A stretch of 64,000 nucleotides of DNA from Pseudomonas sp. Irchel s3h14. Its GTDB lineage: Bacteria; Pseudomonadota; Gammaproteobacteria; Pseudomonadales; Pseudomonadaceae. Below the pieces are notes generated by a model that was given only the letters and a program-made list of their open reading frames with translations, searched no databases and was not told the origin of the DNA. Where the stretch lies: contig NZ_FYDJ01000004.1 of the NCBI RefSeq assembly GCF_900187425.1, positions 372,001-436,000 of the forward strand, in the 5' to 3' direction. Positions 45,179 through 55,548 of the stretch are shown piece by piece. The translations under genes were made by a program, and so were the position numbers. Position 1 is the first letter of the stretch. The number at the start of each line of letters is the position of its first letter.

Positions 45179-45456
45179 TAGCCCTTGCGTTGAGATACTG
45201 GCTGCGTGTGTCCGAGGGTTTTTCAGTGGGAATTGGTAGTCACTTAAGAATAAACGGTACGTCGTCAAAGCTTCAGAAAAAAGAGCTGCTCTCTCAGTGG
45301 TCCTCTAGACACTCTTGACCCAGACCAGGGGAAGCCTACTTCCACTCAAAATAAGGCGTTATCGCACAGAGGCGGATGACCGCTATGGGTCGGTTAGCGA
45401 CCACCACCCATTGTGACTGATCCACCCTTGTCCTCCCTCAACGTGGAGGACAAGCC

Positions 45457-46077
45457 ATGAACACTATTGCTACATACAGCCCTCAGCCTTGGAACAAGGG
45501 AAAGCTTGTCGGGCAGAAAGCCCCGCTCCGAGTCAGAGATATCTGGGCCATCCGCGTAAGACTTCAGCTTGCTGAGAAGACCCGTGATTTGGCGCTCTTC
45601 AACTTGGCCATCGATAGCAAGCTGAGTGCCTGTGACTTAACCAAGTTGCGAGTCCGAGACATTGCCCATGGGGAGCATGTGTCGTCACGGGCTATCGTGA
45701 TGCAGCAGAAAACTCAGCATCCAGTGCAATTTGAAATCACTGAGCAAACCCGAACGGTTCTGGAGGCTTGGATGCATCAGGCGCGTCTTCACAGCGAGGA
45801 CTTCTTGTTCCCGAGCCGGTTGCACGCCTCAGACCATCTTTCCACCAGGCAATACGCTCGAATAGTTAAAGCGTGGGTGACAGCCATCGGCCTTGACCCA
45901 ACCATGTATGGTACCCACACGCTACGGAGAACTAAGGCCTCGTTGATCTATCGCAGGACGAAGAACCTGAGAGCCGTACAACTCCTGCTTGGTCATACGA
46001 AGCTTGAAAGCACTGTTAGATACATGGGCATCGAGGTCTATGATGCCTTGGAAATGGCGGAGCAGACGGAAGTCTGA
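45457..46077 (+). CDS. Tyrosine-type site-specific integrase
   Basis: A 206-residue tyrosine recombinase of the short kind, lacking a full N-terminal arm-binding domain. The C-terminal catalytic set is visible: GTHTLRRTKASL (HxxR), LLLGHTKLESTVRYMG (H and the nucleophile Tyr), and the first arginine probably in TKLRVRDI. GTGGAGGA precedes the ATG. It sits at the junction between ordinary chromosome and the nested mobile DNA, so it could be the integrase of an island; no attachment repeats are obvious. Confidence 0.85.
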   Translation: MNTIATYSPQPWNKGKLVGQKAPLRVRDIWAIRVRLQLAEKTRDLALFNLAIDSKLSACDLTKLRVRDIAHGEHVSSRAIVMQQKTQHPVQFEITEQTRTVLEAWMHQARLHSEDFLFPSRLHASDHLSTRQYARIVKAWVTAIGLDPTMYGTHTLRRTKASLIYRRTKNLRAVQLLLGHTKLESTVRYMGIEVYDALEMAEQTEV

Positions 46078-46086
46078 CCATTCACT

Positions 46087-46111
46087 GCGACGGTCGATGC
46101 TAGACCGTCGC
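46087..46111 (+). terminator. Hairpin after the integrase gene
   Basis: A perfect 9-bp stem, GCGACGGTC with GACCGTCGC, and a 7-base loop follow the integrase stop by 9 bp. No U-run, so termination is not certain. Confidence 0.55.
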
Positions 46112-46193
46112 TATCCGTCCCATAGCCGCCAATCAATTGTGTCTACAAAATCGGGGGGCATTCAAATCAGAGGGCAGTCTTGCGCTGAGTAAT

Positions 46194-46412
46194 TTATGAC
46201 TGGCGTATCCTCAAAATGGAATCTGTGATGGCTTGAGCATTAGTGTCCAGCGTTTCCATGGCCGACATCGCATTAGCGGCAACACTTCCTACCCCATTTT
46301 CTGAGAGCCACTTGGTTATTTCTTCTATAGCTGCACTTAAGGCGTGCTGGTTGTGGAGGAGCAATGTCAGAGCGTCCGCCGTGGCGATCTTGCAGTCTGA
46401 GTAATCTGGCAT
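46194..46412 (-). CDS. Small hypothetical protein
   Basis: A 72-residue soluble, helical protein (TADALTLLLHNQHALSAAIE, AMSAMETLDTNAQAITDSIL). No family recognised. It faces the integrase gene and ends 117 bp from it. Confidence 0.45.
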   Translation of the reverse strand: MPDYSDCKIATADALTLLLHNQHALSAAIEEITKWLSENGVGSVAANAMSAMETLDTNAQAITDSILRIRQS

Positions 46413-46472
46413 GGCGGTCGTCCTTGAGGAATGATGCCGGAAGCCTAGCTCATCTCGTCTTTGGCTGAGACT

Positions 46473-46711
46473 GGCCGACAGCTGCCCGCCATGATAGGCG
46501 GCAGATGGACAAATGCTGACGCTCGCCGGTATCTGCTCTGCTGGCCCTTTGTCACTTCAGGTCAGACCCAACGACGCTTTACTACAGAGTCCGGCCATCC
46601 TGATAGAATCGATCAGGTTATAGATAACACCCTTCTGAGAAATGGTATGAATACTGAATTGATGGAAGATGAGATGCGCCGGGCGCTATTCGGTGATTCT
46701 GAGCCTTCTGC
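46473..46711. mobile_element. 721-bp repeated module, copy B, left part
   Basis: This matches the first 239 bp of the module at 29222-29942, starting at GGCCGACAGCTGCCCGCC. The copy is cut at 46711 by the IS66-ended unit and resumes at 58156. Confidence 0.75.
46647..46711 (+). pseudogene. 5' part of the module gene, interrupted by the IS66-ended unit
   Basis: Codons 1-21 (MNTELMEDEMRRALFGDSEP) equal the start of the 110-codon gene at 29392. The remainder is at 58156-58423. The 65 bp here and the 268 bp there add up to exactly 333 bp, the size of the intact copy, when one 8-bp target duplicate is left out. Confidence 0.85.
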
Positions 46712-46814
46712 GTATCCGTCCGGCCAAGTCATCTACTCACCCCCGCAAAGCCAAGACATGGTGTGCACTTAAATTTAAGTGGGCACCAGTTCTAGCCTTT
46801 TAAGCGGGTATTTC

Positions 46815-47147
46815 ATGCAGCCACAACGCCGTTCCTACTCTAAGTCCTTCAAAGCCCAGGTCATTCAAGAGCGTGCCCAGCCCGGCGCTTCGATTGCCAG
46901 CATCGCGCTCAGCCATAGCCTCAACGCAAACCTCGTGCACAAATGGATTCGGGTGCAAGCGCAGAGAAGCCCGGCGCTGCAACCTGCATTCATTCCGTTA
47001 CCCATGCAGCTGGCCGTAGCAAATTCGCACGCAGCATCATCGAACATCTGCGTTGAAATCCAGCACCCGCGCGGCACCGTCAAAATGAACTGGCCAACCG
47101 AGAGTGCTGCTGCCTGCGCGACCTTTCTTCGAGACCTGCTGCGATGA
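46815..47147 (+). CDS. tnpA: IS66-family accessory protein TnpA
   Basis: A 110-residue protein with an N-terminal helix-turn-helix of the IS66 Orf1 type (SYSKSFKAQVIQERAQPG, ANLVHKWIRVQAQ). It probably binds the element ends. The ATG at 46815 follows a weak ribosome site. It overlaps tnpB by 4 bp, the arrangement typical of IS66. Confidence 0.88.
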   Translation: MQPQRRSYSKSFKAQVIQERAQPGASIASIALSHSLNANLVHKWIRVQAQRSPALQPAFIPLPMQLAVANSHAASSNICVEIQHPRGTVKMNWPTESAAACATFLRDLLR

Positions 47148-47479
47148 TCCGCATCGACTCCATCTGGCTCGCCACCGAGCCGATGGACATGCGAGCTGGC
47201 ACCGAGACTGCGTTGGCCAGAGTGATCTCGGTGTTCGGTGCGGCGAAGCCGCACTGTGCTTATCTGTTCGCCAACCGCCGCGCCACTCGTATGAAAGTTC
47301 TGGTGCATGACGGCTTCGGTATCTGGCTGGCTGCTCGCCGGTTGAACCAAGGTAAGTTCCACTGGCCAAGCATTCACCATGGCGCTGAAATAGAGTTGGA
47401 TACCGAGCAACTCCAGGCCTTGGTGTTGGGCCTGCCATGGCAGCGCGCGGGCTCCGGCGGTATGATCACACTGCTTTAA
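47144..47479 (+). CDS. tnpB: IS66-family accessory protein TnpB
   Basis: A 111-residue IS66 Orf2 protein, recognised by STDMR-like ATEPMDMRAGTETALARV, ANRRATRMKVLVHDGFGIWL and the tail FHWP. Required for IS66 transposition, with unknown biochemical role. Coupled to tnpA by an ATGA overlap; tnpC follows after 61 bp. Confidence 0.92.
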   Translation: MIRIDSIWLATEPMDMRAGTETALARVISVFGAAKPHCAYLFANRRATRMKVLVHDGFGIWLAARRLNQGKFHWPSIHHGAEIELDTEQLQALVLGLPWQRAGSGGMITLL

Positions 47480-47540
47480 CTGCTGCCATTAGCCTATCGG
47501 TCTATCGCCGCGAATTACCTGGTTTGGCAAAATCGGCACC

Positions 47541-48526
47541 ATGACTTCGCTCCCCAATCTCGATCACCTTACCCCTGAACAACTGCGCACTTTAGCGGCG
47601 CAGTTAATACAGCGTGTCGAGACACTCGACCAGCAAGTCGAGACGATGGGCAAGACGGTCGAGACCATGGGCAAGAAGATCCACCGCGACCAAACGGTTA
47701 TCGAGAAGCTGACTCACGAGATTGCGCAGCTCAAGCGCTTGAAGTTTGCCAAGCGCAGCGAGCAGTTGAATCCGCAGCAGGCCAGCTTGCTCGATTACCT
47801 GATCGATACCGATATCGCGGCAATTGAAGCTGAGCTTCAAGCCTTGCAAGCAGCACCAGCGCAGGCCGAGAAAAAGCAAAAGCCCAAGCGCACGGCGTTG
47901 CCGCCAGAGTTTCCACGCACGTTGATCCATCACGAACCGGACAACACCCACTGCCAATGCGGCTGTGCACTCAAGCGCATCGGTGAGGACGTCAGCGAGA
48001 AGCTGGACTACACGCCCGGCGTATTTACCGTCGAGCGCCATGTCCGTGGCAAGTGGGTATGCGATGACTGCGAAACGCTGATACAGGCACCCGTTCCGGC
48101 ACAGGTCATCGACAAGGGCATCCCGACCGCCGGACTACTTGCCCACGTCATGATCGCGAAGTTTGCTGACCATCTGCCTCTTTACCGTCAGGAAACGATT
48201 TTCGGTCGAGCGGGCTTGGCGATTCCACGTTCGACGTTGGCTCAATGGGTTGGTGTGACAGGTGTGCAGTTACAGCCTCTGGTCGATGCGCTGCGTGACG
48301 TAGTGCTAGGGCGCCAGGTCATCCACGCCGATGAAACACCCGTGCAGATGCTCGCTCCGGGCTCGAAGAAAACACACCGTTCCTATGTTTGGGCCTACGC
48401 CACCAGCCAGTTCTGCGAAACAGCGGCTGTCGTTTATGACTTCAGCTCTAGCCGAGCAGGTGAGCATGCTCGCAACTTCCTGCAAGACTGGAAGGGCAAG
48501 CTGGTCTGTGATGATTTTGGTGGTTA
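47541..48526 (+). pseudogene. tnpC: IS66 transposase TnpC, 5' part (interrupted)
   Basis: The first 328 or so codons of the IS66 DDE transposase: a leucine-zipper-like N-terminus (VETLDQQVETMGKTVETMGK), the zinc-finger-like region HCQCGCALKRIGEDVSEKLDY, and the first catalytic aspartates around QVIHADETPVQML and VCDDFGGY. The frame then enters the RIT element, where it stops at 48539. The missing end lies at 51927-52515. If the RIT element were removed at the TGGTTA repeats, the reading would rejoin as DDFGG-YKASFE. Confidence 0.9.
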
Positions 48527-48649
48527 TGTTGCGGCCTGAGTTATGTGATCCCGACCGAGCGAATAGGCAGTTTCTCTGTTGTCGATAGGCGATTGACGCA
48601 ACATAAATTGCAGCGCCTTGGTAGACCTTCATCCCCTGGAGTGTCTGCC

Positions 48650-49876
48650 ATGTTCGAGAATATCTATTCTTCAAACGCTGCCTGTAAACGCCATCGTGCG
48701 GGATCGCTGGCCGCTGAACGCGAGCGATATCTACAGCACTGTGCTGAGCAGGGCTGTACGCATGCCTCCCTTTACTTGAAGGCGTGCTGCTTGCTTTGGA
48801 TCGCCGAGCGGGTGCAGCCAAGCGACCTCAATGCAATCAATTCGTCACGGCTGCGCCAGATCATTCACGAAGGGCCATTGCCGGCCAATTCTCCTGCAAC
48901 TGCTACGACGTTGATAAACACCGCAAGACCTTGGTTTAAGTTCCTAGGCTGGTGGCAAGAGCCAACGGCGGAGCCAATTCCATTCGAGGAGAATCTTGAG
49001 CTTTTCGTCTCGTGGATGCGGGATGAACGCGGTTTGACACCATGTACCATCAGTCAATGGCGCAGTCGAGCGGCAACCTTTTTGCGCTGGAGCTTCAACA
49101 CAGGCCGCCGATTTTCGACGCTTAGCCCCGAGGATATTGATGCCTACTTCATCACCTACGGTGCGCAACGGTGGTCGCGAATTTCGGCAGGGCACGTCGC
49201 AACAATGTTGCGGGTATTCCTGCGCTACGCGGCAACGCAGGGAACATGCAGCAGTACATTGGCCGACTCGATCCGCTCCCCGCGACATTACGCCCTGGAG
49301 TCACTTCCCTATGCGCTGAGCTGGGAGGATGTTCAGCGAGTACTCGCAACTACAAATTCAAGTTCTGAACTCGATGTGCGCGACCGAGCCATCCTGATGC
49401 TTCTCGCCATCTACGGTTTGCGCCGAGGAGAAGTTGCCGCACTCCGGTTGGATCAGATCGACTGGGCTGCTGGCCAATTGCGTATTTGGCGATTGAAGCG
49501 CCGTCAGCCGCAGGTTTACCCATTGGTCTCCACAGTGGCTGAGGCATTAGCGCAATACGTCGACACAGTGCGTCCGAAGGTACTGCACCCTGAGATATTC
49601 ATCCGAACTCGGGCGCCGCGAATCCCCATCTCCGCTGCTGGGCTATACAACATCGTCAGCGGCAGATTGCGCCTGCTCAACATACAAGCTGCACATTTGG
49701 GGCCGCACGCGCTTCGACATGCATGCGCGGCCAGGCTGCTCGCCAATGGGCTGAGTCTCAAGGAGATTGGCGACCACCTTGGCCACCGCAGCACATCGGC
49801 GACAATGACGTACACCAAGGTGGATCTGGTCTCGTTACGTGAAGTCGGTGACTTCGACCTGGGAGACCTGCTATGA
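48650..49876 (+). CDS. RIT element tyrosine recombinase, first of three
   Basis: A 408-residue tyrosine recombinase. The SAM-like core-binding domain covers about 105-200. The catalytic domain has the first arginine in IYGLRRGEVAALRLDQID, then HALRHACAAR (HxxR) and LGHRSTSATMTYTKV (H and nucleophile Tyr). The start at 48650 follows CTGGAG. Its stop overlaps the start of the next gene as ATGA, so the trio is one operon. Confidence 0.88.
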   Translation: MFENIYSSNAACKRHRAGSLAAERERYLQHCAEQGCTHASLYLKACCLLWIAERVQPSDLNAINSSRLRQIIHEGPLPANSPATATTLINTARPWFKFLGWWQEPTAEPIPFEENLELFVSWMRDERGLTPCTISQWRSRAATFLRWSFNTGRRFSTLSPEDIDAYFITYGAQRWSRISAGHVATMLRVFLRYAATQGTCSSTLADSIRSPRHYALESLPYALSWEDVQRVLATTNSSSELDVRDRAILMLLAIYGLRRGEVAALRLDQIDWAAGQLRIWRLKRRQPQVYPLVSTVAEALAQYVDTVRPKVLHPEIFIRTRAPRIPISAAGLYNIVSGRLRLLNIQAAHLGPHALRHACAARLLANGLSLKEIGDHLGHRSTSATMTYTKVDLVSLREVGDFDLGDLL

Positions 49877-50817
49877 GAACCTTGGACGTAGTCAATGCCT
49901 ACGTGGCTGTCCGTCGTGCCCAAGGCGTGGGCCTGAATAGCAGTGCCAGAGTGCTGCGTCAGTTTGCACGTGAGACTGGAAACCTACCGCTCCCCGAAGT
50001 TACTCCAGAGGCAGTAGCCGCATTTCTGCACGGGCACGGTGAGCTAAGCGCTACGTGGAAGACGAAGCGAGGATTACTTGTTAGCTTTTATCGCTTCGCA
50101 ATCGCACGTGGCCACGCAACGATCTCGCCCCTGCCGGAACGACCACCACAGCTTCCACCGGCACAGACGCCCTATGTCTATGCCACCGCAGAAATACAGC
50201 ACCTGTTAGATGCCACCGTCATACTGAGTACCTCGCTCAGTCGCCTTCAAGCTGCGACATACAGAACCCTCCTGCTGATCCTTTACGGTGCTGGGTTGCG
50301 CGTCGGCGAGGCGATCAGACTAAACCTCTGTGACGTCGACCTCGAGCAGCGAATCATCACCGTTCGTGACACAAAGTTTTATAAGACAAGGCTGGTGCCG
50401 ATTGGGCCCAGGCTGGCATCGAAACTGCGAGTCTATCTACGACAACGTTGCGCGCTAGCACTTCCACTAGGCCAAGACTCTGCCCTGCTGTGCACTCGTA
50501 CTGGCCATCGCCTGAACTACCAATACGTCATAACTCTGTTCCAACGCGTTCGTTTGGCGGCAGGCATTGCTCGCCCAACAGGCGAGCTACGGCCTCCGCG
50601 CCTCCATGATCTGCGGCATACAGCCGCCGTACATCGTGTACTGGGATGGTATCGCACCGGCAAGGATGTACAGCGGCTATTGCCGCAATTGGCAACGTAT
50701 CTGGGGCACGTCGACATAAGGTCGACTCAGCGCTATTTGCACATGACTCCCGAACTGTTGCACGAAGCTAGTCGCCGATTTGCCATTTATTCAGGCCAGG
50801 AGATTGATCATGATTGA
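49873..50817 (+). CDS. RIT element tyrosine recombinase, second of three
   Basis: A 314-residue tyrosine recombinase with arginine in LYGAGLRVGEAIRLN, HDLRHTAAVHRV (HxxR) and the C-terminal LGHVDIRSTQRYLHM (H and Tyr). It starts inside the stop of the first recombinase and ends overlapping the third by 8 bp, so all three proteins are likely made in fixed proportion. Confidence 0.9.
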   Translation: MRTLDVVNAYVAVRRAQGVGLNSSARVLRQFARETGNLPLPEVTPEAVAAFLHGHGELSATWKTKRGLLVSFYRFAIARGHATISPLPERPPQLPPAQTPYVYATAEIQHLLDATVILSTSLSRLQAATYRTLLLILYGAGLRVGEAIRLNLCDVDLEQRIITVRDTKFYKTRLVPIGPRLASKLRVYLRQRCALALPLGQDSALLCTRTGHRLNYQYVITLFQRVRLAAGIARPTGELRPPRLHDLRHTAAVHRVLGWYRTGKDVQRLLPQLATYLGHVDIRSTQRYLHMTPELLHEASRRFAIYSGQEIDHD

Positions 50818-51808
50818 CCGCAATCGCCTCGGGGCATGGGTACGTCGCTTCTTGTTGGAGTATCTGGTCGCCGAGCGCAACCTTTCCCACAACACTCAGA
50901 TCAGTTACCGCGACACGCTGACCCTCCTGCTTCCATTTGTCAGTCGAAAAGCCTCGGTGGCAATCGACCATTTGTCGGTGCTCGACATATCGCCCGCCAT
51001 CGTGCGCGCATTCCTTGAACACGTCGAACACGAGCGCGGTTGTGGCATTGTCACGCGCAACCAGCGGCTCTGCGCGATTCATTCATTAGGGCGTTTCATC
51101 GCTATGCGATCGCCAGAGCATTTGGCGTGGTGCTCAGAGATCCGTTCTATCCCGTTCAAAAAAACTACCCAGGCAGTCATCCACTATCTCGACAAGCCAG
51201 AAGTGGAGGCTCTGCTCCGGGCACCTAATCGAGCTACGAGCCAGGGTGCACGGGACTATGCGATTTTGCTTTTTCTATACAACACTGGCGCCCGCGCTGA
51301 CGAAGCTGCCTGCCTCAGCGTTGGTAATTTGCAACTTGGGACTTCACCCTCCGTGCGCATTCTGGGTAAGGGAAACAAATGGCGCGTATGCCCCCTGTGG
51401 GCAGTAACAGCTACAGCGCTGCGGCCACTCATCGTCGAACGCAGAACAGAGGATCGCGTATTCATAGGTCGTACCGGGAATCCCATGACTCGATTCGGCA
51501 TGTATCGCGTTGTGTCGGTGTATGGACGAGCAGCCGGCAAGCGGGTTGATTCCATGCAAGATAGGCGCATCAGCCCGCACACTATTCGACACACGACCGC
51601 CGTTCACCTGTTAAGAGCCGGGGTCGATATCAATACAATTCGGGCCTGGCTCGGGCATGTCTCCTTGGACACAACCCACATCTACGCGGAAGTCGATCTC
51701 GAAATGAAGGCCAAGGCGCTTGCATGTTTGGACGTGACAAATGTGCCTAAGGCTGTGCGCCTGCGACCGAATTCAGCATCTCTCATGGCGTTCATGCGGG
51801 GGTTGTAG
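50810..51808 (+). CDS. RIT element tyrosine recombinase, third of three
   Basis: A 332-residue tyrosine recombinase. The N-terminal domain contains the XerC-like HNTQISYRDTLTLLLPFV. The catalytic residues are in YNTGARADEAACLSV, SPHTIRHTTAVHLLRAG and LGHVSLDTTHIYAEVD. The first arginine motif reads TGARADE. The start at 50810 has AGGAGATTG and overlaps the second gene; the longer frame from 50780 is unlikely. Confidence 0.9.
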   Translation: MIDRNRLGAWVRRFLLEYLVAERNLSHNTQISYRDTLTLLLPFVSRKASVAIDHLSVLDISPAIVRAFLEHVEHERGCGIVTRNQRLCAIHSLGRFIAMRSPEHLAWCSEIRSIPFKKTTQAVIHYLDKPEVEALLRAPNRATSQGARDYAILLFLYNTGARADEAACLSVGNLQLGTSPSVRILGKGNKWRVCPLWAVTATALRPLIVERRTEDRVFIGRTGNPMTRFGMYRVVSVYGRAAGKRVDSMQDRRISPHTIRHTTAVHLLRAGVDINTIRAWLGHVSLDTTHIYAEVDLEMKAKALACLDVTNVPKAVRLRPNSASLMAFMRGL

Positions 51809-51926
51809 CATGAATTTATGTGCCACTTTTTGCGCCGGACTCCCGATTGGGAGGCGGCGCCCCTTACCCCCGCAACATAACTCAGGCCGCAACATAACCA
51901 CCATTATGAGTTGCAAAACATAATGC

Positions 51927-52515
51927 TGGTTACAAGGCCAGCTTTGAACTCGGCGTGACCGAGGTCGGCTGCATGGCCCATGCGCGGCGCAAGTTCTTCG
52001 AACTGCACGTCACCAACAAAAGCCAGCTCGCCGAGCAAGCCCTGCGCTACATTCAATTGCTGTACGAAATCGAGAGTGAAGTCCGCGACCTGGAGCCGGA
52101 TTTACGGCGCCGAATACGGCAAGAAAAAGCCGTACCAGTGATGAATATGCTGCATGCCTGGATGGTCGCCCAGCGCGACCTCGTGCCCGAGGGTTCGGCT
52201 ATCAGCAAAGCACTCGATTACAGCCTGAAACGCTGGTCAGCGCTGTCGCGCTACCTAGATGACGGGGCCGTCCCCATTGACAACAATTGGGCCGAGAACC
52301 AGATCCGACCATGGGCGTTAGGGCGTAAGAACTGGCTCTTCGCAGGATCACTGCGCAGCGGAAAACGCGCGGCGGCGATCATGAGTTTGATCCAATCGGC
52401 GCGCATGAATGGGCATGATCCGTATGCGTATCTGAAGGATGTACTGACTCGGCTGCCGACACAGCGGGCGAGTGAGATAGGCCAATTGCTGCCGCATCAG
52501 TGGGTAACTGCATAA
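51927..52515 (+). pseudogene. tnpC: IS66 transposase TnpC, 3' part
   Basis: This continues the transposase from YKASFELGVTEVGCMAHARRKF to the C-terminus. It carries the family segments PIDNNWAENQIRPWALGRKNWLFAGS (with the catalytic glutamate) and YAYLKDVLTRLP. It has no start of its own. The internal right end of IS66 (CAGACGCTTAC) follows at 52536-52546. Confidence 0.9.
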
Positions 52516-52535
52516 CTTAAGCAGGGAGACTTCGG

Positions 52536-52546
52536 CAGACGCTTAC
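52536..52546. repeat. Internal right end of IS66
   Basis: CAGACGCTTAC, 21 bp after tnpC, is the expected right end of the insertion sequence itself. The same 11 bp recur at the outer right end (58137-58147), which is what allowed the extra DNA to be carried. Confidence 0.8.
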
Positions 52547-52641
52547 CCTGATTCTACTCATGCGCCGTTTCAAAAAAATCAGGCCATAAGCCAACCGAAG
52601 ATCGATTAGCTTCATGGCATTACGCATATACGACGAATCCG

Positions 52642-52968
52642 TCATGCAGGGCGATCGGGATATTTCGTCTGATTATCGGGTAGACCATCGTGCTCCTCTT
52701 GGCTATTGCGAGCGCTGGTGTGCTGATGGCCACAGCAATTGTCATGTTCACCACTTTCACCGTGTTCATGTCCGCCATGCCCATGCCCATGCCCACGGTG
52801 CATGAAAAAGTGCATTAGTGGACAGGCCAGTAGTAGCAGGAATGGCAGATATGGAAGGACGTGAGCCCTGTGCTCGGTGAACAGGAAATAACCGGCGATG
52901 GCTAGGAAGCCTAAAAAGTACCAGTTGGTGCCCCTTGCGCGGTGCTGGGGCAAGTTATGTTGATTCAT
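52642..52968 (-). CDS. DUF2933-type small membrane protein, His-rich tail
   Basis: A 108-residue protein. A helical pair spans about residues 17-55 (TNWYFLGFLAIAGYFLFTEHR, LPYLPFLLLLACPLMHFFMHRG). The tail is His/Gly-rich (GHGHGHGGHEHG), typical of DUF2933 proteins of copper clusters, and may bind metal. AAGGAG precedes the ATG. Last gene of the leftward copper-type operon. Confidence 0.75.
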   Translation of the reverse strand: MNQHNLPQHRARGTNWYFLGFLAIAGYFLFTEHRAHVLPYLPFLLLLACPLMHFFMHRGHGHGHGGHEHGESGEHDNCCGHQHTSARNSQEEHDGLPDNQTKYPDRPA

Positions 52969-53124
52969 GATGGCACTCCTTGGAGGGAACGGGAGGGAGG
53001 GTCATGACGCAAGGCCACTTCCAATTTTACTGAAGCGCTATCGTAGGTGTGAGCATAGCGAGCCAGAGCATCGGTTTACGTGTCCAATGCGTCGGAAATT
53101 TAGGGTGGTGAGTCGCATAAAGTA

Positions 53125-53343
53125 TCAAGGCAGATTCTTCCTTTTCAGTTGCCGATTAGCCTCGGCCATGTCCTTATCAAATTGGCGGACGCCGCGAAAA
53201 AGTTGCACCCCGACCAAGACCGGGCACAGCAGGAAAATCGCTGCTATGACAAACGATTTTCCGGTCAGCCCCAACAGGTAAAGCACGGTGGCGATGCCCA
53301 CAACACTCACCAGGAGGCAGATAATTAAAACTTCGCGGTTCAT
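53125..53343 (-). CDS. Small two-helix membrane protein
   Basis: A 72-residue protein with two membrane helices (about 4-24 and 30-50) and a basic C-terminal tail. The ATG overlaps the stop of the P-type ATPase by 4 bp, so it is translationally coupled to the pump and may assist it. Family not recognised. Confidence 0.6.
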   Translation of the reverse strand: MNREVLIICLLVSVVGIATVLYLLGLTGKSFVIAAIFLLCPVLVGVQLFRGVRQFDKDMAEANRQLKRKNLP

Positions 53344-55523
53344 GATTTAGGCTCCTGACTCAAGCCGATACGGGCACGTTTCAGCATCGCGGAATTGGCG
53401 ATTACCGACAGGGAGCTGAGTGCCATCGCGGCGGCAGCGATGATGGGATTAAGCAGTCCGAACGCCGCGATTGGAATGCCGATACTGTTGTAGATGAATG
53501 CCCAGAACAGGTTTTGTTTGATCTTGACCATCGTTGCGCGCGACAGCTTGATCGCGGTGACCACGTCGCGTACGTCGTTCTTGAGCAGGATAATGCCGCC
53601 GGTTTCCTTGGCTACATCGGAACCCGAGCCAATGGCGATGCCGATGTCAGCGGTGGCCAGGGCAGGCGCATCGTTGACACCATCGCCAACCATAGCCACG
53701 ACCTGCCCTTCGCTTTGCAATTGACGGATCACTGCGGCCTTGTCGTCCGGCAAGACCTCGGCAATCACTCGCTCGATGCCGACCTGCCGCGCGACCGCTT
53801 CGGCAGTACGGTGGTTGTCGCCGCTCAGTAGCACGACCTTGATGCCGCTTGCCTGCAATGCCGCAACGGCTTCAGCCGCTTCAGGTTTTATGGTATCGGC
53901 CACAGCAATTACCCCGAGCAAGCGGTCGTCGACCCCGACCAGCATAGCGGTCTTGCCATCGGCTTCCAGACCGATGAGGTGCTCCTCGGCAGCCTCGGTC
54001 GAAATGCCTTGGCGGGCGAATAAACGCCGGTTGCCCAGCCAGATTTTGCGACTGACGATACTGCCTTCGATGCCGTGACCGGCGATTCCATTGATGCCGA
54101 TCGCTTTCGGCAGGCTGATGCCGCGATGCCGGGCGGCGCGCACTATAGCTGCGCCGAGCGGATGTTCTGAACCGGACTCCACGGCGGCGGCGAGCATCAA
54201 GACCTCGTTTTCCAACGCTGTACCAAGCGGGATCACATCGGTTACGTTGGGTTCTCCTCGGGTAATCGTGCCGGTTTTGTCGAACACCACCGTACTCAGT
54301 TTTTCTGCCCGCTCCAAAACTTCGCCGCCGCGGATAAGGATGCCGTTATCGGCACCCTTGCCAACACCGACCATTAACGCGGCGGGTGTCGCCACGCCCA
54401 GGGCGCAGGGGCAGGAAATGATCAAAACCGCGATAAAGGCCAATAGCCCCTGCGGAAAGCTCCCCGCGAGAGACCAGCCCAGCAGGGCCAGCAGTGCGAC
54501 CGTTACCACTGCTGGCACAAAGTAACCAGTGACCTGATCGGCCAACCGCTGGATCTGCGCGGTGCTGCTCTGTGCCTCCTCGACCATCTTGATGATCTGC
54601 GCCAGTGCGGTATCGGCACCAATCCTGCTCGCCTTGAAAGTGATCACCCCACTGCCATTGAGCGTACCTCCGATCACCGGACTGCCCGGGTGTTTGTCGA
54701 CCGGCATCGACTCACCCGTCAGCATGGACTCATCTACCGTTGACTGACCTTCACTGACATCGCCATCGGTGGGGATTTTTTCGCCAGGCTTGACTACCAG
54801 GAACTCGCCGGCCATGACGTTTTCAGCGGGCAAGTCGACCTCTTGCCCATCACGAATCACATGCGCGATCGCCGGTTTGAGATCAAGTAAGCGCCGTACC
54901 GCAGCCGAAGACTTTTTCTTGATGATCTCCTCCATGTACCTACCCAGCAGTACGAAGGCGATGATCACCGCAGACACTTCGAAATAGACGTCGCGTTCGG
55001 CCACCTTCACCGGCAGGACGTCCGGAAAGAACAGCACCGCGACACTGTAGAAATAGGCAACCGACGTGCCGAGGGCGATCAGGAAATCCATGTTGATGTT
55101 ACGGGTGCGAATGGCGTTCCACGCCCCCTTGTAGAAACTCCAGCCACCGATGAACTGCACCGGAGTGACCAACAGGAAAAGCCATATACCCCAGGTGAAC
55201 CAAGGGAGCGCAGGGATCGGCACCCAAGTCAGTAGCGTGGCACCGGCGGCCAGCGCGATGAAGGCGCCCGCACGCAGAAGCGCCAAGGCCAGTACACCTG
55301 TGAGGGCGATAGTCACGCGGGTTTTCATCGCCTTCAATTCTCTTTCTGGCGACTCGAAGGTGCGCAGACAGGTATCGCTGCAAAAGTAATAGCTGCGCCC
55401 GCCACGTTCCCGTGACAACGCTGTGCTCTTATCGACCATCATTCCGCAGATCGGATCTTTCGCCATTTTCCCTGATGCAAACGCCGGCTGGTGCTGGCTG
55501 TGCTGCATGTGTGATTCGTTCAT
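53340..55523 (-). CDS. Copper-translocating P-type ATPase with N-terminal YHS domain
   Basis: A 727-residue P1B-type pump. Instead of the usual HMA domain it begins with a YHS metal-binding domain ([29 protein letters not shown]), after a short His/Met-rich leader. The actuator motif is TGES, the ion path CPC ([15 protein letters not shown]), the phosphorylation site DKTGT, and the nucleotide-site HP in SEHPLGAA. The GDGVNDAP hinge and late membrane motifs are present. CPC fits Cu(I) or Ag(I) export. The start at 55523 has CAGGAG. It is coupled to the next small gene. Confidence 0.92.
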   Translation of the reverse strand: MNESHMQHSQHQPAFASGKMAKDPICGMMVDKSTALSRERGGRSYYFCSDTCLRTFESPERELKAMKTRVTIALTGVLALALLRAGAFIALAAGATLLTWVPIPALPWFTWGIWLFLLVTPVQFIGGWSFYKGAWNAIRTRNINMDFLIALGTSVAYFYSVAVLFFPDVLPVKVAERDVYFEVSAVIIAFVLLGRYMEEIIKKKSSAAVRRLLDLKPAIAHVIRDGQEVDLPAENVMAGEFLVVKPGEKIPTDGDVSEGQSTVDESMLTGESMPVDKHPGSPVIGGTLNGSGVITFKASRIGADTALAQIIKMVEEAQSSTAQIQRLADQVTGYFVPAVVTVALLALLGWSLAGSFPQGLLAFIAVLIISCPCALGVATPAALMVGVGKGADNGILIRGGEVLERAEKLSTVVFDKTGTITRGEPNVTDVIPLGTALENEVLMLAAAVESGSEHPLGAAIVRAARHRGISLPKAIGINGIAGHGIEGSIVSRKIWLGNRRLFARQGISTEAAEEHLIGLEADGKTAMLVGVDDRLLGVIAVADTIKPEAAEAVAALQASGIKVVLLSGDNHRTAEAVARQVGIERVIAEVLPDDKAAVIRQLQSEGQVVAMVGDGVNDAPALATADIGIAIGSGSDVAKETGGIILLKNDVRDVVTAIKLSRATMVKIKQNLFWAFIYNSIGIPIAAFGLLNPIIAAAAMALSSLSVIANSAMLKRARIGLSQEPKS

Positions 55524-55548
55524 CACTGTCTCCTGCCTTAAGCGGCTA

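Larger units (their letters stand above)
48521..51932. mobile_element. RIT (recombinase-in-trio) element inside IS66 tnpC
   Basis: About 3.4 kb bounded by the direct repeat TGGTTA (48521-48526 and 51927-51932). A perfect 25-bp inverted repeat lies at 48522-48546 and 51875-51899. Between them are three overlapping tyrosine-recombinase genes, the hallmark of RIT elements. Further copies of the GCAACATAA-type motif lie just inside the left end (near 48587) and outside the right inverted repeat (near 51914), as possible recombinase-binding sites. Confidence 0.85.
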
